In this document: positions 38,891 to 47,279 of the stretch, one piece after another
Position numbering within the stretch: position 1 is the first letter of the stretch
Layout: the number at the start of each line of letters is the position of its first letter
Assembly: GCF_030158645.1 (NCBI RefSeq)
Contig: NZ_JAOASO010000168.1
Span: forward strand, 33,695 to 97,694
Length of the DNA stretch: 64,000 nucleotides
Source of the DNA: Hydrogenophaga sp.
GTDB taxonomy: Bacteria; Pseudomonadota; Gammaproteobacteria; Burkholderiales; Burkholderiaceae_C
Direction of reading: 5' to 3'
Notes under the pieces: model-generated
Seen by the model: only the letters and a program-made list of their open reading frames with translations
Database searches by the model: none
Told to the model about the DNA's origin: nothing
Position numbers and translations under genes: made by a program

Positions 38891-39577
38891 ATGATCCTGC
38901 ACCTGAAAAACGTCCTCACCGACGAAGAACTCGCGACAGCCCGCTCGCTGCTGGCCGATCAGGCGGCATGGGTCGACGGTCGTCTCAGTGCGGGCGCCCA
39001 GGCCCAGACCCAGAAGAACAACGAACAGCTCGCCCAAGACAGCGAGGCCGCGCGAGCGTTGCAGCCGCTGGTGCTGGGCGCCGTCCAGCGCGACCCGCTG
39101 TTCTTTTCTGCGGCACTGCCGCGCAAGGTTTTCAACCCGCTGTTCAACCGCTACAGCGGCGCAACCAACACCTATGGCGCCCATGTTGATGGCGCCGTGC
39201 TGCACTCCAGAACCACCCAGCAATGGGTGCGCACCGACCTCTCTTGCACGCTCTTCCTGAGCGACCCGGACAGCTACGACGGCGGTGAACTCGTCGTCAA
39301 GGACACCTTTGGCGACCAGCGCATCAAGCTGCCTGCGGGCGACATGGTGATCTACCCGGGCACCAGCGTGCACCGCGTCGATCCGGTCACCCGCGGCGCA
39401 CGCATGGCCAGCTTTTTCTGGGTCGAGAGCATGGTGCGCAGCGACGAACAGCGCCGCCTGCTGTTCGACCTCGACATGAACCTGCTCGCGCTGCGCAAGC
39501 AACACGGTGAAACCCCCGAGACCACCGCGCTGACAGGGACCTACCACAACCTGTTGCGCCTGTGGGCCGACACATGA
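38891..39577 (+). CDS. Fe(II)/2-oxoglutarate-dependent dioxygenase, PiuC/YbiX family
   Basis: 228-residue jelly-roll dioxygenase. Iron ligands are H98 and D100 ([10 protein letters not shown]) and H161 ([11 protein letters not shown]); R171 is placed to bind 2-oxoglutarate. The length and the opening [14 protein letters not shown] match the PiuC/YbiX family. The family is iron-regulated and encoded beside catecholate siderophore receptors, as here (26 bases downstream). Its substrate is not firmly known. The stop overlaps the next ATG (ATGA). Confidence 0.93.
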   Translation: MILHLKNVLTDEELATARSLLADQAAWVDGRLSAGAQAQTQKNNEQLAQDSEAARALQPLVLGAVQRDPLFFSAALPRKVFNPLFNRYSGATNTYGAHVDGAVLHSRTTQQWVRTDLSCTLFLSDPDSYDGGELVVKDTFGDQRIKLPAGDMVIYPGTSVHRVDPVTRGARMASFFWVESMVRSDEQRRLLFDLDMNLLALRKQHGETPETTALTGTYHNLLRLWADT

Positions 39578-40710
39578 AGCGCAGCGACCGTCCGGAGGCG
39601 CCCAACGCACTGCCCGATGGCGTGGTCAGCCTGGCCGACCACGAGCATCGCGCGCGCCTGGTGCTCGGCGACGCCGTGTGGGCGTACGTCAACGGCGGCG
39701 CGGCCGACGAGATCACGCTGCGCGCCAACACACAGGCCTGGCAAGGCATCGAACTGCTGCCCCGCGTGCTGCGCCCACTGGCCGGCGGGCACACCCGTGT
39801 GAACCTGCTGGGCCGCGAGCTCGCCCACCCTCTGCTGGTGGCGCCCATGGCGTACCAGCAACTCGCCCACCCCCATGGCGAACGAGCCACCGCACTGGCT
39901 GCAGCAGCGCTGGGCGCCGGTCTGGTGCTCAGCACGCAGGCCAGCGCCCTGCTTGAAGACGTGGCCCGCTGCTTCCTGCCAGACGCGGGCCGCGGGCCGC
40001 TGTGGTTCCAGCTCTACCTGCAACACGACCGCGGCTTCACCCGCGAGCTCGTGCAACGCGCCGAAGCTGCCGGTTTCGAGGCGCTGGTGCTCACCGTGGA
40101 CGCGCCCGTCAACGGCGTGCGCGACCGCGAGCGCCGCGCGGACTTTCGCCTGCCCGCCGGCGTGTCTGCGGTCAACCTCGCGGGCCTGCGCGAGCCCGGC
40201 CGGGCCACCCCAACCGCAGGCCACAGCGCGGTGTTCGATCACCTCATGGCCCACGCCCCCACGTGGGACGACATCGCCTGGCTGCGCTCCATCACGCATC
40301 TGCCCGTGCTCCTCAAAGGCGTGACACACCCACTCGACGCCAGGCAGGCGCTGACCTGTGGCGCGGCCGGCCTGATCGTCTCCAACCACGGCGGGCGCAC
40401 GCTCGACACCGTGCCCGCCACCGCCGTCCTGCTGCCGCGTGTGGTGCAGGCGGTGGCGGGTGATGCGCCGGTGCTGGTTGACGGCGGCATCCGCCGCGGC
40501 ACCGACGTGCTCAAGGCCATGGCGCTGGGCGCCTCGGCCGTGCTGGTCGGTCGCCCGGTGTTGCACAGCCTGGCCAACGCCGGAGCCGCCGGCGTGGCGC
40601 ACGTGCTGCGCCTGCTGCGCGACGAACTCGAAATCGCCATGGCGCTCACCGGCTGCCGCACCCTGGCCGATGCGCCCGGCACGCTGTGGCCCAACGCCAA
40701 CGGCAGCTGA
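39574..40710 (+). CDS. FMN-dependent alpha-hydroxy-acid oxidizing protein
   Basis: 378-residue TIM-barrel flavoprotein of the lactate/glycolate oxidase family, which oxidises L-2-hydroxy acids to 2-oxo acids. Diagnostic residues are K248 ([13 protein letters not shown]) and catalytic H272 in the signature [14 protein letters not shown], and the phosphate-binding [19 protein letters not shown]. The ATG at 39574 overlaps the dioxygenase stop, so it belongs to the iron-responsive operon. Its role next to siderophore uptake is unclear. Confidence 0.9.
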   Translation: MKRSDRPEAPNALPDGVVSLADHEHRARLVLGDAVWAYVNGGAADEITLRANTQAWQGIELLPRVLRPLAGGHTRVNLLGRELAHPLLVAPMAYQQLAHPHGERATALAAAALGAGLVLSTQASALLEDVARCFLPDAGRGPLWFQLYLQHDRGFTRELVQRAEAAGFEALVLTVDAPVNGVRDRERRADFRLPAGVSAVNLAGLREPGRATPTAGHSAVFDHLMAHAPTWDDIAWLRSITHLPVLLKGVTHPLDARQALTCGAAGLIVSNHGGRTLDTVPATAVLLPRVVQAVAGDAPVLVDGGIRRGTDVLKAMALGASAVLVGRPVLHSLANAGAAGVAHVLRLLRDELEIAMALTGCRTLADAPGTLWPNANGS

Positions 40711-40737
40711 CCGCTCCTTTTTTTGTACATTTATGCA

Positions 40738-40756
40738 AATACGAAGCATTCTCGTT
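40738..40756. promoter_or_regulatory. Fur box upstream of the micro-ORF and tonB operon
   Basis: Read on the minus strand, AACGAGAATGCTTCGTATT matches the 19-base Fur consensus at 14 positions. It lies 54 bases before the micro-ORF start and 160 before tonB, in a short AT-rich gap (40711-40809). Fur regulation of tonB-exbB-exbD-hemP is expected. Confidence 0.7.
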
Positions 40757-40809
40757 TAGAATAGCAACTCGAAATGACGCACCCGCTCACAGCCTTGAAA
40801 GGACCCACC

Positions 40810-40887
40810 ATGACCACCGGACTCGTTGCCCTGGGCACTGGCCTGTTCCTGATGTTGTGCGCGGTGTGGTGGATCTTTCGCGCCTGA
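40810..40887 (+). CDS. 25-residue membrane micro-protein upstream of tonB
   Basis: Encodes MTTGLVALGTGLFLMLCAVW followed by WIFRA and a stop. A Shine-Dalgarno AAGGA sits 6 bases before the ATG. The peptide is one hydrophobic helix with a basic end, and its stop lies 28 bases before tonB. Position between a Fur box and tonB suggests it is the operon's first gene. Too short for family assignment. It may be a real micro-protein or a leader for coupling. Confidence 0.6.
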   Translation: MTTGLVALGTGLFLMLCAVWWIFRA

Positions 40888-40915
40888 TGCACGCTACGAC
40901 CACGCCGCTAAACTG

Positions 40916-41638
40916 ATGAGCTCCTTCAGCGCCACCCTGGCGCCGCCCCCCTCTTCCATGCCCGACGCCGTGTCCCCCCAGCTGCAACGCCGTCTGGCCA
41001 TCGTGCTGGCGGTGGTGGTTTTCCACGTTGGCGCTCTCTGGGCCCTGCAAAGCGGCCTGCTCAAACGCGCCGTGGAGCTGGTGATTCCGGTCCAGGTGCT
41101 GGCCGAATTCGTCGAACCGCCGCAGCCACAGATCGAGCCGCCACCACTGGCCCCGCCGGTGGCCACGCCCACACCGCCCAAGCCAAGGCCGCGGCCGGTG
41201 CCCCAACCCCTGCCGCAGCCGGTGGCCACGCCCACGCCCGAGCCGTCCCCGCTGGCCCCGGTGGTGGCACCGAGCCCTCCCGCGCCACCGGCCCCCGCCG
41301 AGCCGGTGGTGGCTGCAGCACCACCGTCACCACCCGCACCCCCGTCGCCACCCCGCATCGAACTGCCTTCGAGCAGCGCCGACTACCTCAACAACCCGCG
41401 TCCGCCCTACCCGCCGCTGTCCAAGCGCCTGGGCGAGCAAGGCAAGGTCGTGGTTCGCGTCTACATCGACGTGGACGGCACCGCCTCTCGCGCCGAGGTG
41501 CGTCAATCCAGTGGCTTCGAGCGTCTGGACCAGACGGCCTTGCAAACCGTGCTGCGCTGGCGCTATGTGCCCGGCAAACGCGCCGGTGTGCCCGAAGCCA
41601 TGTGGTTCAACGTACCGATCAATTTCGTTTTGGAATAA
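40916..41638 (+). CDS. tonB: Energy transducer TonB
   Basis: Transmits proton-motive force from ExbB/ExbD in the inner membrane to outer-membrane receptors. It has 240 residues. A short cytoplasmic N-terminus leads to a membrane helix (about 27-48, LAIVLAVVVFHVGALWAL), a long Pro-rich spacer (about 66-150) spanning the periplasm, and a C-terminal domain (about 160-240) containing YPPLSKRLGEQGKVVVRVYI and ending NVPINFVLE. Followed at 27 bases by exbB. Confidence 0.96.
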   Translation: MSSFSATLAPPPSSMPDAVSPQLQRRLAIVLAVVVFHVGALWALQSGLLKRAVELVIPVQVLAEFVEPPQPQIEPPPLAPPVATPTPPKPRPRPVPQPLPQPVATPTPEPSPLAPVVAPSPPAPPAPAEPVVAAAPPSPPAPPSPPRIELPSSSADYLNNPRPPYPPLSKRLGEQGKVVVRVYIDVDGTASRAEVRQSSGFERLDQTALQTVLRWRYVPGKRAGVPEAMWFNVPINFVLE

Positions 41639-41665
41639 ACCCCGTCAGCAGGAGTCAGAAGCATC

Positions 41666-42415
41666 ATGGAACCGCAATTCGCAAGCTCGGGCATCGCCCA
41701 CGTCTGGACCCAGGGCGACTGGGTCACCCGCTCGGTGGCCATCGTGCTGCTGCTCATGTCGCTGGCCACCTGGATCATCATCTTGTGGAAAGCCCTGGAC
41801 CAACGCGCCCAGCGCGCACAGGCCAAGGGTGTGGAAGGCTTCTGGCACAGCGCCGACTTCGCCGAAGGCCTCGACAAACTGGGCACACCCGAGGGCAATC
41901 CGTTTCGCGCGGTGGCGCTCGAAGGCCGCGAATCGACCCGCCACATCCTGCACAAGGACGGCCACAACGGTTCCCCGCCGCAGCGCCAGCTGCACGACAG
42001 CCTGGACGTGAGCGACTGGGTCGAGCGCTCGCTGCGCAAGAGCGTGGACGACTACACAGCGCGCGCGCAGAGCGGCCTGTCGGTGCTGGCCTCGGTGGCG
42101 TCCACCGCGCCCTTCGTGGGTCTGTTCGGCACGGTCTGGGGCATCTACCACGCACTCCTCAGCATCGGCGCGGCCGGCCAGGTCAGCATCGACCAGGTGG
42201 CCGGGCCGATTGGCGAGGCGCTGATCATGACGGCGCTGGGCCTGCTGGTGGCCATTCCGGCGGTGCTGGGTTTCAACGCCCTGGTGCGGGGCAACAAGGG
42301 CATCAACCACCAGCTCAACCGCTTCGCGCACGACCTGCACGCCTACTTCGTCACCGGCGCCCGCGTCACGGCGGGGGGTGACGGCAAGGTGCTGCCCATG
42401 AAGAAAGTCCTGTAA
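41666..42415 (+). CDS. exbB: Biopolymer transport protein ExbB
   Basis: Proton channel core of the TonB energy complex (MotA/TolQ/ExbB family). It has 249 residues and three membrane helices: about 26-44, plus the pair after VASTAPFVGLFGTVWGIYHA (about 150-170) and ALIMTALGLLVAIPAV (about 190-210). The GLFGTVWGI motif is diagnostic. SD and 27-base spacing from tonB support one operon. Confidence 0.96.
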   Translation: MEPQFASSGIAHVWTQGDWVTRSVAIVLLLMSLATWIIILWKALDQRAQRAQAKGVEGFWHSADFAEGLDKLGTPEGNPFRAVALEGRESTRHILHKDGHNGSPPQRQLHDSLDVSDWVERSLRKSVDDYTARAQSGLSVLASVASTAPFVGLFGTVWGIYHALLSIGAAGQVSIDQVAGPIGEALIMTALGLLVAIPAVLGFNALVRGNKGINHQLNRFAHDLHAYFVTGARVTAGGDGKVLPMKKVL

Positions 42416-42426
42416 GGAGCCCCGCC

Positions 42427-42834
42427 ATGGCCATTGGAACCACCGACAGCGACGACATGATGAGCGAGATCAACATGATCCCGTTCATCGACGTGATGCT
42501 GGTGCTGCTGATCATCTTCATCATCACGGTGCCGGTGATCAAGCACGCGGTCAACATCGAGTTGCCGCAGGCCAGCATGGAGAAGGTGCTGGACAAACCG
42601 GAGAACATCCGCCTGTCGGTGGACGCCGATGGCGCCTATTTCTGGAACGACCAGCGCGTGGACGACGCCGACTTTGCAACCCGCCTCACGGCAGCCGCCG
42701 CACAGGAGCCGCAACCCGAGCTGCACATTCGCGGCGACAAGGCCGTGCGCTACGAGCGCGTGGCGCAGGCCATGGCCACAGCGCAGCGCAGCGGCGTGCG
42801 CAAGATCGGGTTCATCACCGAACCCGCACCATGA
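42427..42834 (+). CDS. exbD: Biopolymer transport protein ExbD
   Basis: 135-residue single-pass partner of ExbB. A short N-terminus contains MSEINMIPFIDVMLVLLIIF with the essential membrane Asp, then a periplasmic domain beginning with VNIELPQA. It follows exbB by 11 bases, and its stop overlaps the hemP ATG (ATGA). Confidence 0.96.
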   Translation: MAIGTTDSDDMMSEINMIPFIDVMLVLLIIFIITVPVIKHAVNIELPQASMEKVLDKPENIRLSVDADGAYFWNDQRVDDADFATRLTAAAAQEPQPELHIRGDKAVRYERVAQAMATAQRSGVRKIGFITEPAP

Positions 42835-43028
42835 ACACCCAGCCCCTGCCGAATCCGAGCCACGAATCGGCCAACGGAGCGCCTGAACACGCGCCCAGGG
42901 AAGGCGCGGCTCCAGCCCTCACCAGCGACTCGCTCCTGCAAGGCCAGAAGGCGGTGACGATCAGCCACAACGGCTCGCTCTACCGCCTGCAAACCACGCG
43001 CCAGGGCAAGCTGATCCTGACCAAATAG
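42831..43028 (+). CDS. hemP: Hemin uptake protein HemP
   Basis: 65 residues. The variable N-terminus is followed by the HemP core VTISHNGSLYRLQTTRQGKL ending in ILTK. HemP is a small cytoplasmic protein tied to heme utilisation and often sits beside Fur-regulated transport genes. It overlaps exbD by 4 bases and ends 17 bases before a terminator. Confidence 0.9.
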   Translation: MNTQPLPNPSHESANGAPEHAPREGAAPALTSDSLLQGQKAVTISHNGSLYRLQTTRQGKLILTK

Positions 43029-43045
43029 TTTCTTGAATCGTGGGG

Positions 43046-43083
43046 CGACTTCGGGGAATTCATCATTCCCGAGCGTCGTTTTT
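43046..43083 (+). terminator. Probable terminator after hemP
   Basis: A stem built from CGAC...GGGGAAT against ATTCCC...GTCG (one small internal loop) is followed by five T residues. It closes the tonB-exbB-exbD-hemP operon. Confidence 0.65.
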
Positions 43084-43136
43084 GACCAGCCAAGGGGCAT
43101 TGCGCCCGGTTAGCCAGGTCTTTTTTCCCGCCCTGC

Positions 43137-43544
43137 TCAGAGTCCGATGGCGGCGATGCCGGCGCGCGCGATCTGCGCATCTTCGGTCGATTTCACGCCG
43201 CTCACACCCACCGCGCCCAGGCACTGGCCGTCTTTCATGATCGGCACGCCGCCCTCCAGCATGCCGGAGAGGAACGGCGCGCTCAGGAAAGACGTGCGAC
43301 CCTGGTTGATCACGTCCTCATAGACCTTGCTCTCGCGCCGGCCCATGGCCGCCGTGTGGGCCTTGGCCGGGGCAATGTGCGCCGAGATGGCGGCCGCGCC
43401 GTCCAGGCGCTGCAGGCCCAGCAGGTGGCCACCGTCGTCCACGATGGCGATCGTGACGGCCCAGTTGTTTTTCAGCGCTTCGGCTTCAGCGGCGGCGGCG
43501 ATCAACTTGACGTCGGCGCTGTCCAGCATGGGTTTGTTTTTCAT
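43137..43544 (-). CDS. GlcG/HbpS family heme-binding-like protein
   Basis: 135 residues of the GlcG/HbpS (DUF336) family, some of which bind heme or extracytosolic ligands. Landmarks are AVTIAIVDDGGHLLGLQRLDGA and the GVPIMKDGQCLGAVGVSG loop. No signal peptide is evident, so it is probably cytoplasmic. The ATG at 43542-43544 gives the family N-terminus; the frame extends 33 residues upstream without similarity. Proximity to hemP hints at heme metabolism but the strand is opposite. Confidence 0.82.
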   Translation of the reverse strand: MKNKPMLDSADVKLIAAAAEAEALKNNWAVTIAIVDDGGHLLGLQRLDGAAAISAHIAPAKAHTAAMGRRESKVYEDVINQGRTSFLSAPFLSGMLEGGVPIMKDGQCLGAVGVSGVKSTEDAQIARAGIAAIGL

Positions 43545-43645
43545 GAACTTAAGTCCTGTTGGGGTGTCTGAGAAATGTCGCAGGCTCGGATTGTGAGTGC
43601 CCGCGTGTGCAGGAAGGACGATACCGCGACCATTGAGGGTCATGG

Positions 43646-43659
43646 GGTCACAAGTGACC
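43646..43659. promoter_or_regulatory. Palindrome between the GlcG-like and BI-1 genes
   Basis: GGTCAC-aa-GTGACC is a perfect 14-base palindrome in the 248-base divergent region. A possible -10 (TAGAAT, 43711-43716) for the BI-1 gene lies downstream. It may bind a dimeric repressor serving one or both genes. Confidence 0.4.
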
Positions 43660-43792
43660 TTACCAAAAATGCGGTTTCCGCCCCCCTGTCCCGCTGGAAA
43701 TTCACCGCCCTAGAATGCAACTCCACCGGTTGGGTCTCATTCCGAGGCTCAGACACCGGCCCCCGTGTCAGATGATGAAGGAGATCACCACC

Positions 43793-44488
43793 ATGACCAA
43801 CCAAGTCCACACCAGCGGCCGCTTCGGCACCGCGGTATCGAGCGACGCGCAGCGCAACAAAGTCCTGCGCAACACCTACTGGCTGCTGGCCTTGTCCATG
43901 CTGCCGACCGTGCTGGGCGCCTGGGTGGGCGTGGCAACGGGCATCACGGCTGGTCTCACCGGATTCGTGGGTCTCATCGTGTTCCTGGGCGGCGCCTTCG
44001 GCTTCATGTACGCCATCGAAAAGACCAAGAACTCGGCCGCCGGCGTACCGGTGCTGTTGGCATTTACCTTCTTCATGGGACTGATGCTGTCGCGTTTGGT
44101 CGCCAACGTGCTGGGTTTCTCCAACGGTGCAAGCCTGATCATGACCGCGTTCGGCGGTACCGCAGCCATCTTCTTCGGCATGGCGACACTCTCGTCGGTG
44201 ATCAAGCGCGACTTGGGCAACATGGGCAAATTTCTGTTCATCGGCGTGATCATGCTGCTGGTGGCCGGCATCGCCAACGTGTTCATCCAGTCGAGCGCGC
44301 TGATGATCACGCTGTCCGTGGTCGCCATCGGTATCTTCTCGGCCTTCATCCTGTACGACCTCAAGCGCGTGCAGGACGGTGAAGAAACCAACTACATCAC
44401 CGCCACCCTGGGCGTGTACCTGAGCCTTTTCAACGTTTTTCAAAGCCTGCTGGCCCTGCTGGGCATTTTTGGCGGCGACCGCGAATAA
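43793..44488 (+). CDS. Bax inhibitor-1/YccA family membrane protein
   Basis: 231 residues with seven hydrophobic helices, typical of the BI-1/YccA/YbhL family. Landmarks are TYWLLALSMLPTVLGAWVG and the C-terminal YDLKRVQDGEETNYITATL with the conserved Asp. Bacterial members modulate the FtsH protease (YccA) or leak calcium. The ATG at 43793 has AAGGAG upstream. A strong terminator follows after 17 bases, so it is a single-gene unit. Confidence 0.93.
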   Translation: MTNQVHTSGRFGTAVSSDAQRNKVLRNTYWLLALSMLPTVLGAWVGVATGITAGLTGFVGLIVFLGGAFGFMYAIEKTKNSAAGVPVLLAFTFFMGLMLSRLVANVLGFSNGASLIMTAFGGTAAIFFGMATLSSVIKRDLGNMGKFLFIGVIMLLVAGIANVFIQSSALMITLSVVAIGIFSAFILYDLKRVQDGEETNYITATLGVYLSLFNVFQSLLALLGIFGGDRE

Positions 44489-44505
44489 GCGCCTCGTGAC
44501 CCCAG

Positions 44506-44531
44506 AAAAAAGGACCTTCGGGTCCTTTTTT
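44506..44531 (+). terminator. Intrinsic terminator after the BI-1 gene
   Basis: A perfect 11-bp stem AAAAAAGGACC/GGTCCTTTTTT with a UUCG tetraloop. The A and T runs make it active in both directions. Confidence 0.93.
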
Positions 44532-44614
44532 CATGCCGGCGTTTTTCCCTGGCCAATCAGGTGTCAAGTTCCAGATTCAAAAGCCGAAACATCAGGGAAC
44601 CCACACCGACGACC

Positions 44615-44968
44615 ATGCGCCACACTGCCCTCTCCGCCTGCCTTCTTGGTGCCGCCAGCCTGCTGGCGGGTTGTGACGCGCTCGGCATCGAAAGCGCCGC
44701 CGATGTGGCCGCAAAAAAGGAAGCCGAAGGCAAGGCCATCGGGAGCGCCTGCCGCCACGCGGTGCGCAGCATCGAAGACTGTTTCGGCGGCTACCCTCGT
44801 GCGGGCAAGGCCGCTGTTTTCGCCGGCTGGAAAGAGATGGACGAGTACATGCGCGAGAACGCCATCGTCGGCATGCCGGCCGAGCCTGCACCGGCCGAGG
44901 CGTCGCCCGCCAACAGCCCCGCCGCACCCGACGGCGGCAAGCCGGCGAGCGCTTCGCGCAGTTCCTGA
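44615..44968 (+). CDS. Small lipoprotein of unknown function
   Basis: 117 residues. A signal peptide ends in the lipobox LLAGC, so the mature protein starts with a lipid-modified Cys. The mature part has an Ala/Lys/Glu-rich helix, two Cys-containing segments (SACRHAVRSIEDCFGGY) and a Pro/Ala/Ser-rich tail. The context GWKEMDEYMRENAI is helical. I do not recognise a named family. Genes on the right run in the opposite direction and converge on it. Confidence 0.75.
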   Translation: MRHTALSACLLGAASLLAGCDALGIESAADVAAKKEAEGKAIGSACRHAVRSIEDCFGGYPRAGKAAVFAGWKEMDEYMRENAIVGMPAEPAPAEASPANSPAAPDGGKPASASRSS

Positions 44969-44987
44969 ACGCTTCGCTTCGCGCGGT

Positions 44988-46469
44988 TTACTCGCTCGCG
45001 GCGTCTTGGCCCGGCACCCGGTCGGGATCGAGCTCGAACACCGCCATGCTTTCCACGTGCGCCGTGTGCGCAAACATGTTGACCACGCCTGCTGCCACGC
45101 AGCGGTAACCCGCCTGGTGCACCAGCAGCCCGGCGTCGCGCGCCAACGTGGCCGGGTTGCAGCTCACGTACACGATGCGTTGCGGCGGCGTCCAGCCACC
45201 CCGCTGGGCGGGGTTCTGGTGCAGATCGGCCAGGGCCTTGGCCAGCGCGAAGGCGCCCTCGCGCGGCGGGTCCACCAGCCACTTGTGCGCCACACCGTCG
45301 GCCACCAGCATCTCTGGTGTCATCTCGAACAGGTTGCGCGCGGCAAAGCTGGTGGGGGCGAGCGCGCTGCTGCGCCCGGCCTGGTTGTGCGCAAGGTTGT
45401 CGCGCGAGCGGGCCACCAGGGTTTCGCTGCCTTCAATGCCCAGCACCTCGCCGGCGGTGGTGGCAATCGGCAGGGTGAAGTTGCCCAGGCCACAGAACCA
45501 GTCGATCACACGTTCGTTGTTCTGCGCATCCAGCAGGCGCAGCGCCCGCGTGACCAGCACGCGGTTGATGGCCGGATTGACCTGGGTGAAGTCGGTCGGC
45601 TTGAAGGGCATGGTGATGCCGAACTCAGGCAAGGCGTAGGCCAACTGCGGGCCATCGGTATCCAGCAGTTTGACCGTGTCGGGCCCCTTGGCCTGCAACC
45701 ACCACTGCACACCGTGTTGCTGCGCAAACGCACGCAGGCGGCTGATGTCGTCCTCGCTCAGCGGCTCCAGGTGGCGCAGCACCATCGCCGTCACCTCGTC
45801 GCCGCAAGCCAGCTCGATCTGCGGGCAAGTTTCGCGCGCGTCCATGCTGAAGATCAGTTCGCGCAGCGGCATGAGCATCTCGCTCACGTGCGGCGGCAGC
45901 ACCGGGCAGACCCGCATGTCGGCCACATAGCGGCTCTTGCGCTCGTGAAAGCCGATGAGCACCTCGCCCTTTTTGTGCACATGGCGCACCGACAGGCGCG
46001 CACGGAAGCGGTAGCCCCAGGCCGGCCCCTCGATCGGGCGCAGCATCATCTCGGCCCGCACCTTGCCCAGGTGCCAGAGGTTGTCTTCCAGCACGCGCTG
46101 CTTCACAGCCACCTGGGCCGATTCGTGCAGGTGTTGCATCTTGCAGCCGCCACAGGCACCGGCGTGCAGGCCGAAATGCGGACAGCCCGGGCGCACGCGC
46201 TGCGAGGACTCGTGGTGCACCGCCGTCACCACACCCGCTTCCCAGTTGTTCTTTTTGCGGTGCACGTTGACGCTGACCTGTTCGAACGGCAGGGCGCCTT
46301 CGATGAAGACCACCTTGCCGTCGGGCTTGCGGGCGATGCCCTGGGCATCGATGTCCAGCGATTCGACCGCGAGCCAGCCGTCGGGCAAGGGGCTCTCGGG
46401 TGCGTCGTGGGCCGCGGCGTTGGCGGTGGTGAGGAGGCTGTTTACGTGAAGGGTGGCGGCTGTCGTCAT
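44988..46469 (-). CDS. rlmD: 23S rRNA (uracil-1939-C5)-methyltransferase RlmD
   Basis: SAM-dependent enzyme that makes m5U1939 in 23S rRNA. It has 493 residues (E. coli RlmD 433), with an N-terminal TRAM-like domain. Four cysteines for a [4Fe-4S] cluster are visible: C96, C106 and C109 in [15 protein letters not shown], and C188 in RVCPVLPP. The SAM motif is [13 protein letters not shown] and the catalytic Cys lies in [12 protein letters not shown]. It ends 12 bases before the exonuclease gene on the same strand. Confidence 0.95.
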   Translation of the reverse strand: MTTAATLHVNSLLTTANAAAHDAPESPLPDGWLAVESLDIDAQGIARKPDGKVVFIEGALPFEQVSVNVHRKKNNWEAGVVTAVHHESSQRVRPGCPHFGLHAGACGGCKMQHLHESAQVAVKQRVLEDNLWHLGKVRAEMMLRPIEGPAWGYRFRARLSVRHVHKKGEVLIGFHERKSRYVADMRVCPVLPPHVSEMLMPLRELIFSMDARETCPQIELACGDEVTAMVLRHLEPLSEDDISRLRAFAQQHGVQWWLQAKGPDTVKLLDTDGPQLAYALPEFGITMPFKPTDFTQVNPAINRVLVTRALRLLDAQNNERVIDWFCGLGNFTLPIATTAGEVLGIEGSETLVARSRDNLAHNQAGRSSALAPTSFAARNLFEMTPEMLVADGVAHKWLVDPPREGAFALAKALADLHQNPAQRGGWTPPQRIVYVSCNPATLARDAGLLVHQAGYRCVAAGVVNMFAHTAHVESMAVFELDPDRVPGQDAASE

Positions 46470-46481
46470 GCCCCGATTGTC

Positions 46482-47267
46482 TCAGGCCCAGGCAGCCAGA
46501 TATTCGTTCCAGTGCGATTCGTTCGGCGCGAGATGGCCCAGCGTCTCCTTGACCAAGGCGATCTCCTGTTCGTACTCGGCCTCGGTCAGGCCACCGCGCA
46601 TCTTCTGGAAGCGGCAGTACACGAGGTAGGTGTTCATCACATCGGTCTCACAGTAGCGCCGGATGTCCTCGGTCTGCCCGGCGAGGTACTGCGCATACAC
46701 CTGCGAGCCGTCCATGCCCAGCTTGCCCGGGAAGCCACAGAGCTTGGCCATGGCGTCGAGTGGTGCGTTGTTCTTGGGCGAGTACATGGCCAGCAGGTCC
46801 ATCAGGTCCAGGTGGCGCATGTGGTACCGGCTGATGTAGTTGTTCCACTTGAACTCGCGGTCGTCCTCGCCGAGGTCCCAGTACTTGCTGGCCTCCACGC
46901 CGTGGCGCAGACCCCGGTAGTGCAGCACCGGCAAATCGAACCCGCCACCATTCCAGCTCACGAGCTGCGGCGTGTGCTTTTCCACCGCGTGGAAGAAGGC
47001 CTGCACCACCTTGCCTTCGCTCTGGCCGTCCCGGTCCACAAACGAGTGGATGCGCAGGCCTTCGGCATTGCGAAACACACAGCTGATGGCCAGCACACGC
47101 TGCAGGTGCAGCGGCATGAAATCGCTCTGGCCTTTTTCCTGGCGCTCGGCCAACCACGCAGCATGGACCTGCTCGTCGGTGTGGTCAACCGGTGCAGCTC
47201 GCAGGGCCCTGAGGCCTTCAACATCGGGGATGGTCTCGATGTCGAAGACGAGCACCGGCCAGGCCAT
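46482..47267 (-). CDS. Predicted 3'-5' exonuclease (PolB-like exonuclease family)
   Basis: 261 residues of the DNA_pol_B_exo2-type family. DED motifs: VFDIETIPD (Exo I), SWNGGGFDLPVL (Exo II) and RRYCETDVMNTYLVYC (Exo III). Stand-alone members resemble the proofreading domain of family B DNA polymerases. The biological substrate is not known. It follows nlpD by 12 bases and probably shares its transcript. It occupies the place where rpoS usually follows nlpD. Confidence 0.88.
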   Translation of the reverse strand: MAWPVLVFDIETIPDVEGLRALRAAPVDHTDEQVHAAWLAERQEKGQSDFMPLHLQRVLAISCVFRNAEGLRIHSFVDRDGQSEGKVVQAFFHAVEKHTPQLVSWNGGGFDLPVLHYRGLRHGVEASKYWDLGEDDREFKWNNYISRYHMRHLDLMDLLAMYSPKNNAPLDAMAKLCGFPGKLGMDGSQVYAQYLAGQTEDIRRYCETDVMNTYLVYCRFQKMRGGLTEAEYEQEIALVKETLGHLAPNESHWNEYLAAWA

Positions 47268-47279
47268 GGCGGCCCCGGC

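Noticed and set aside
40738..40756. Second copy of the siderophore-operon promoter
   Set aside because: Only the Fur-like element is shared; the surrounding sequence differs.
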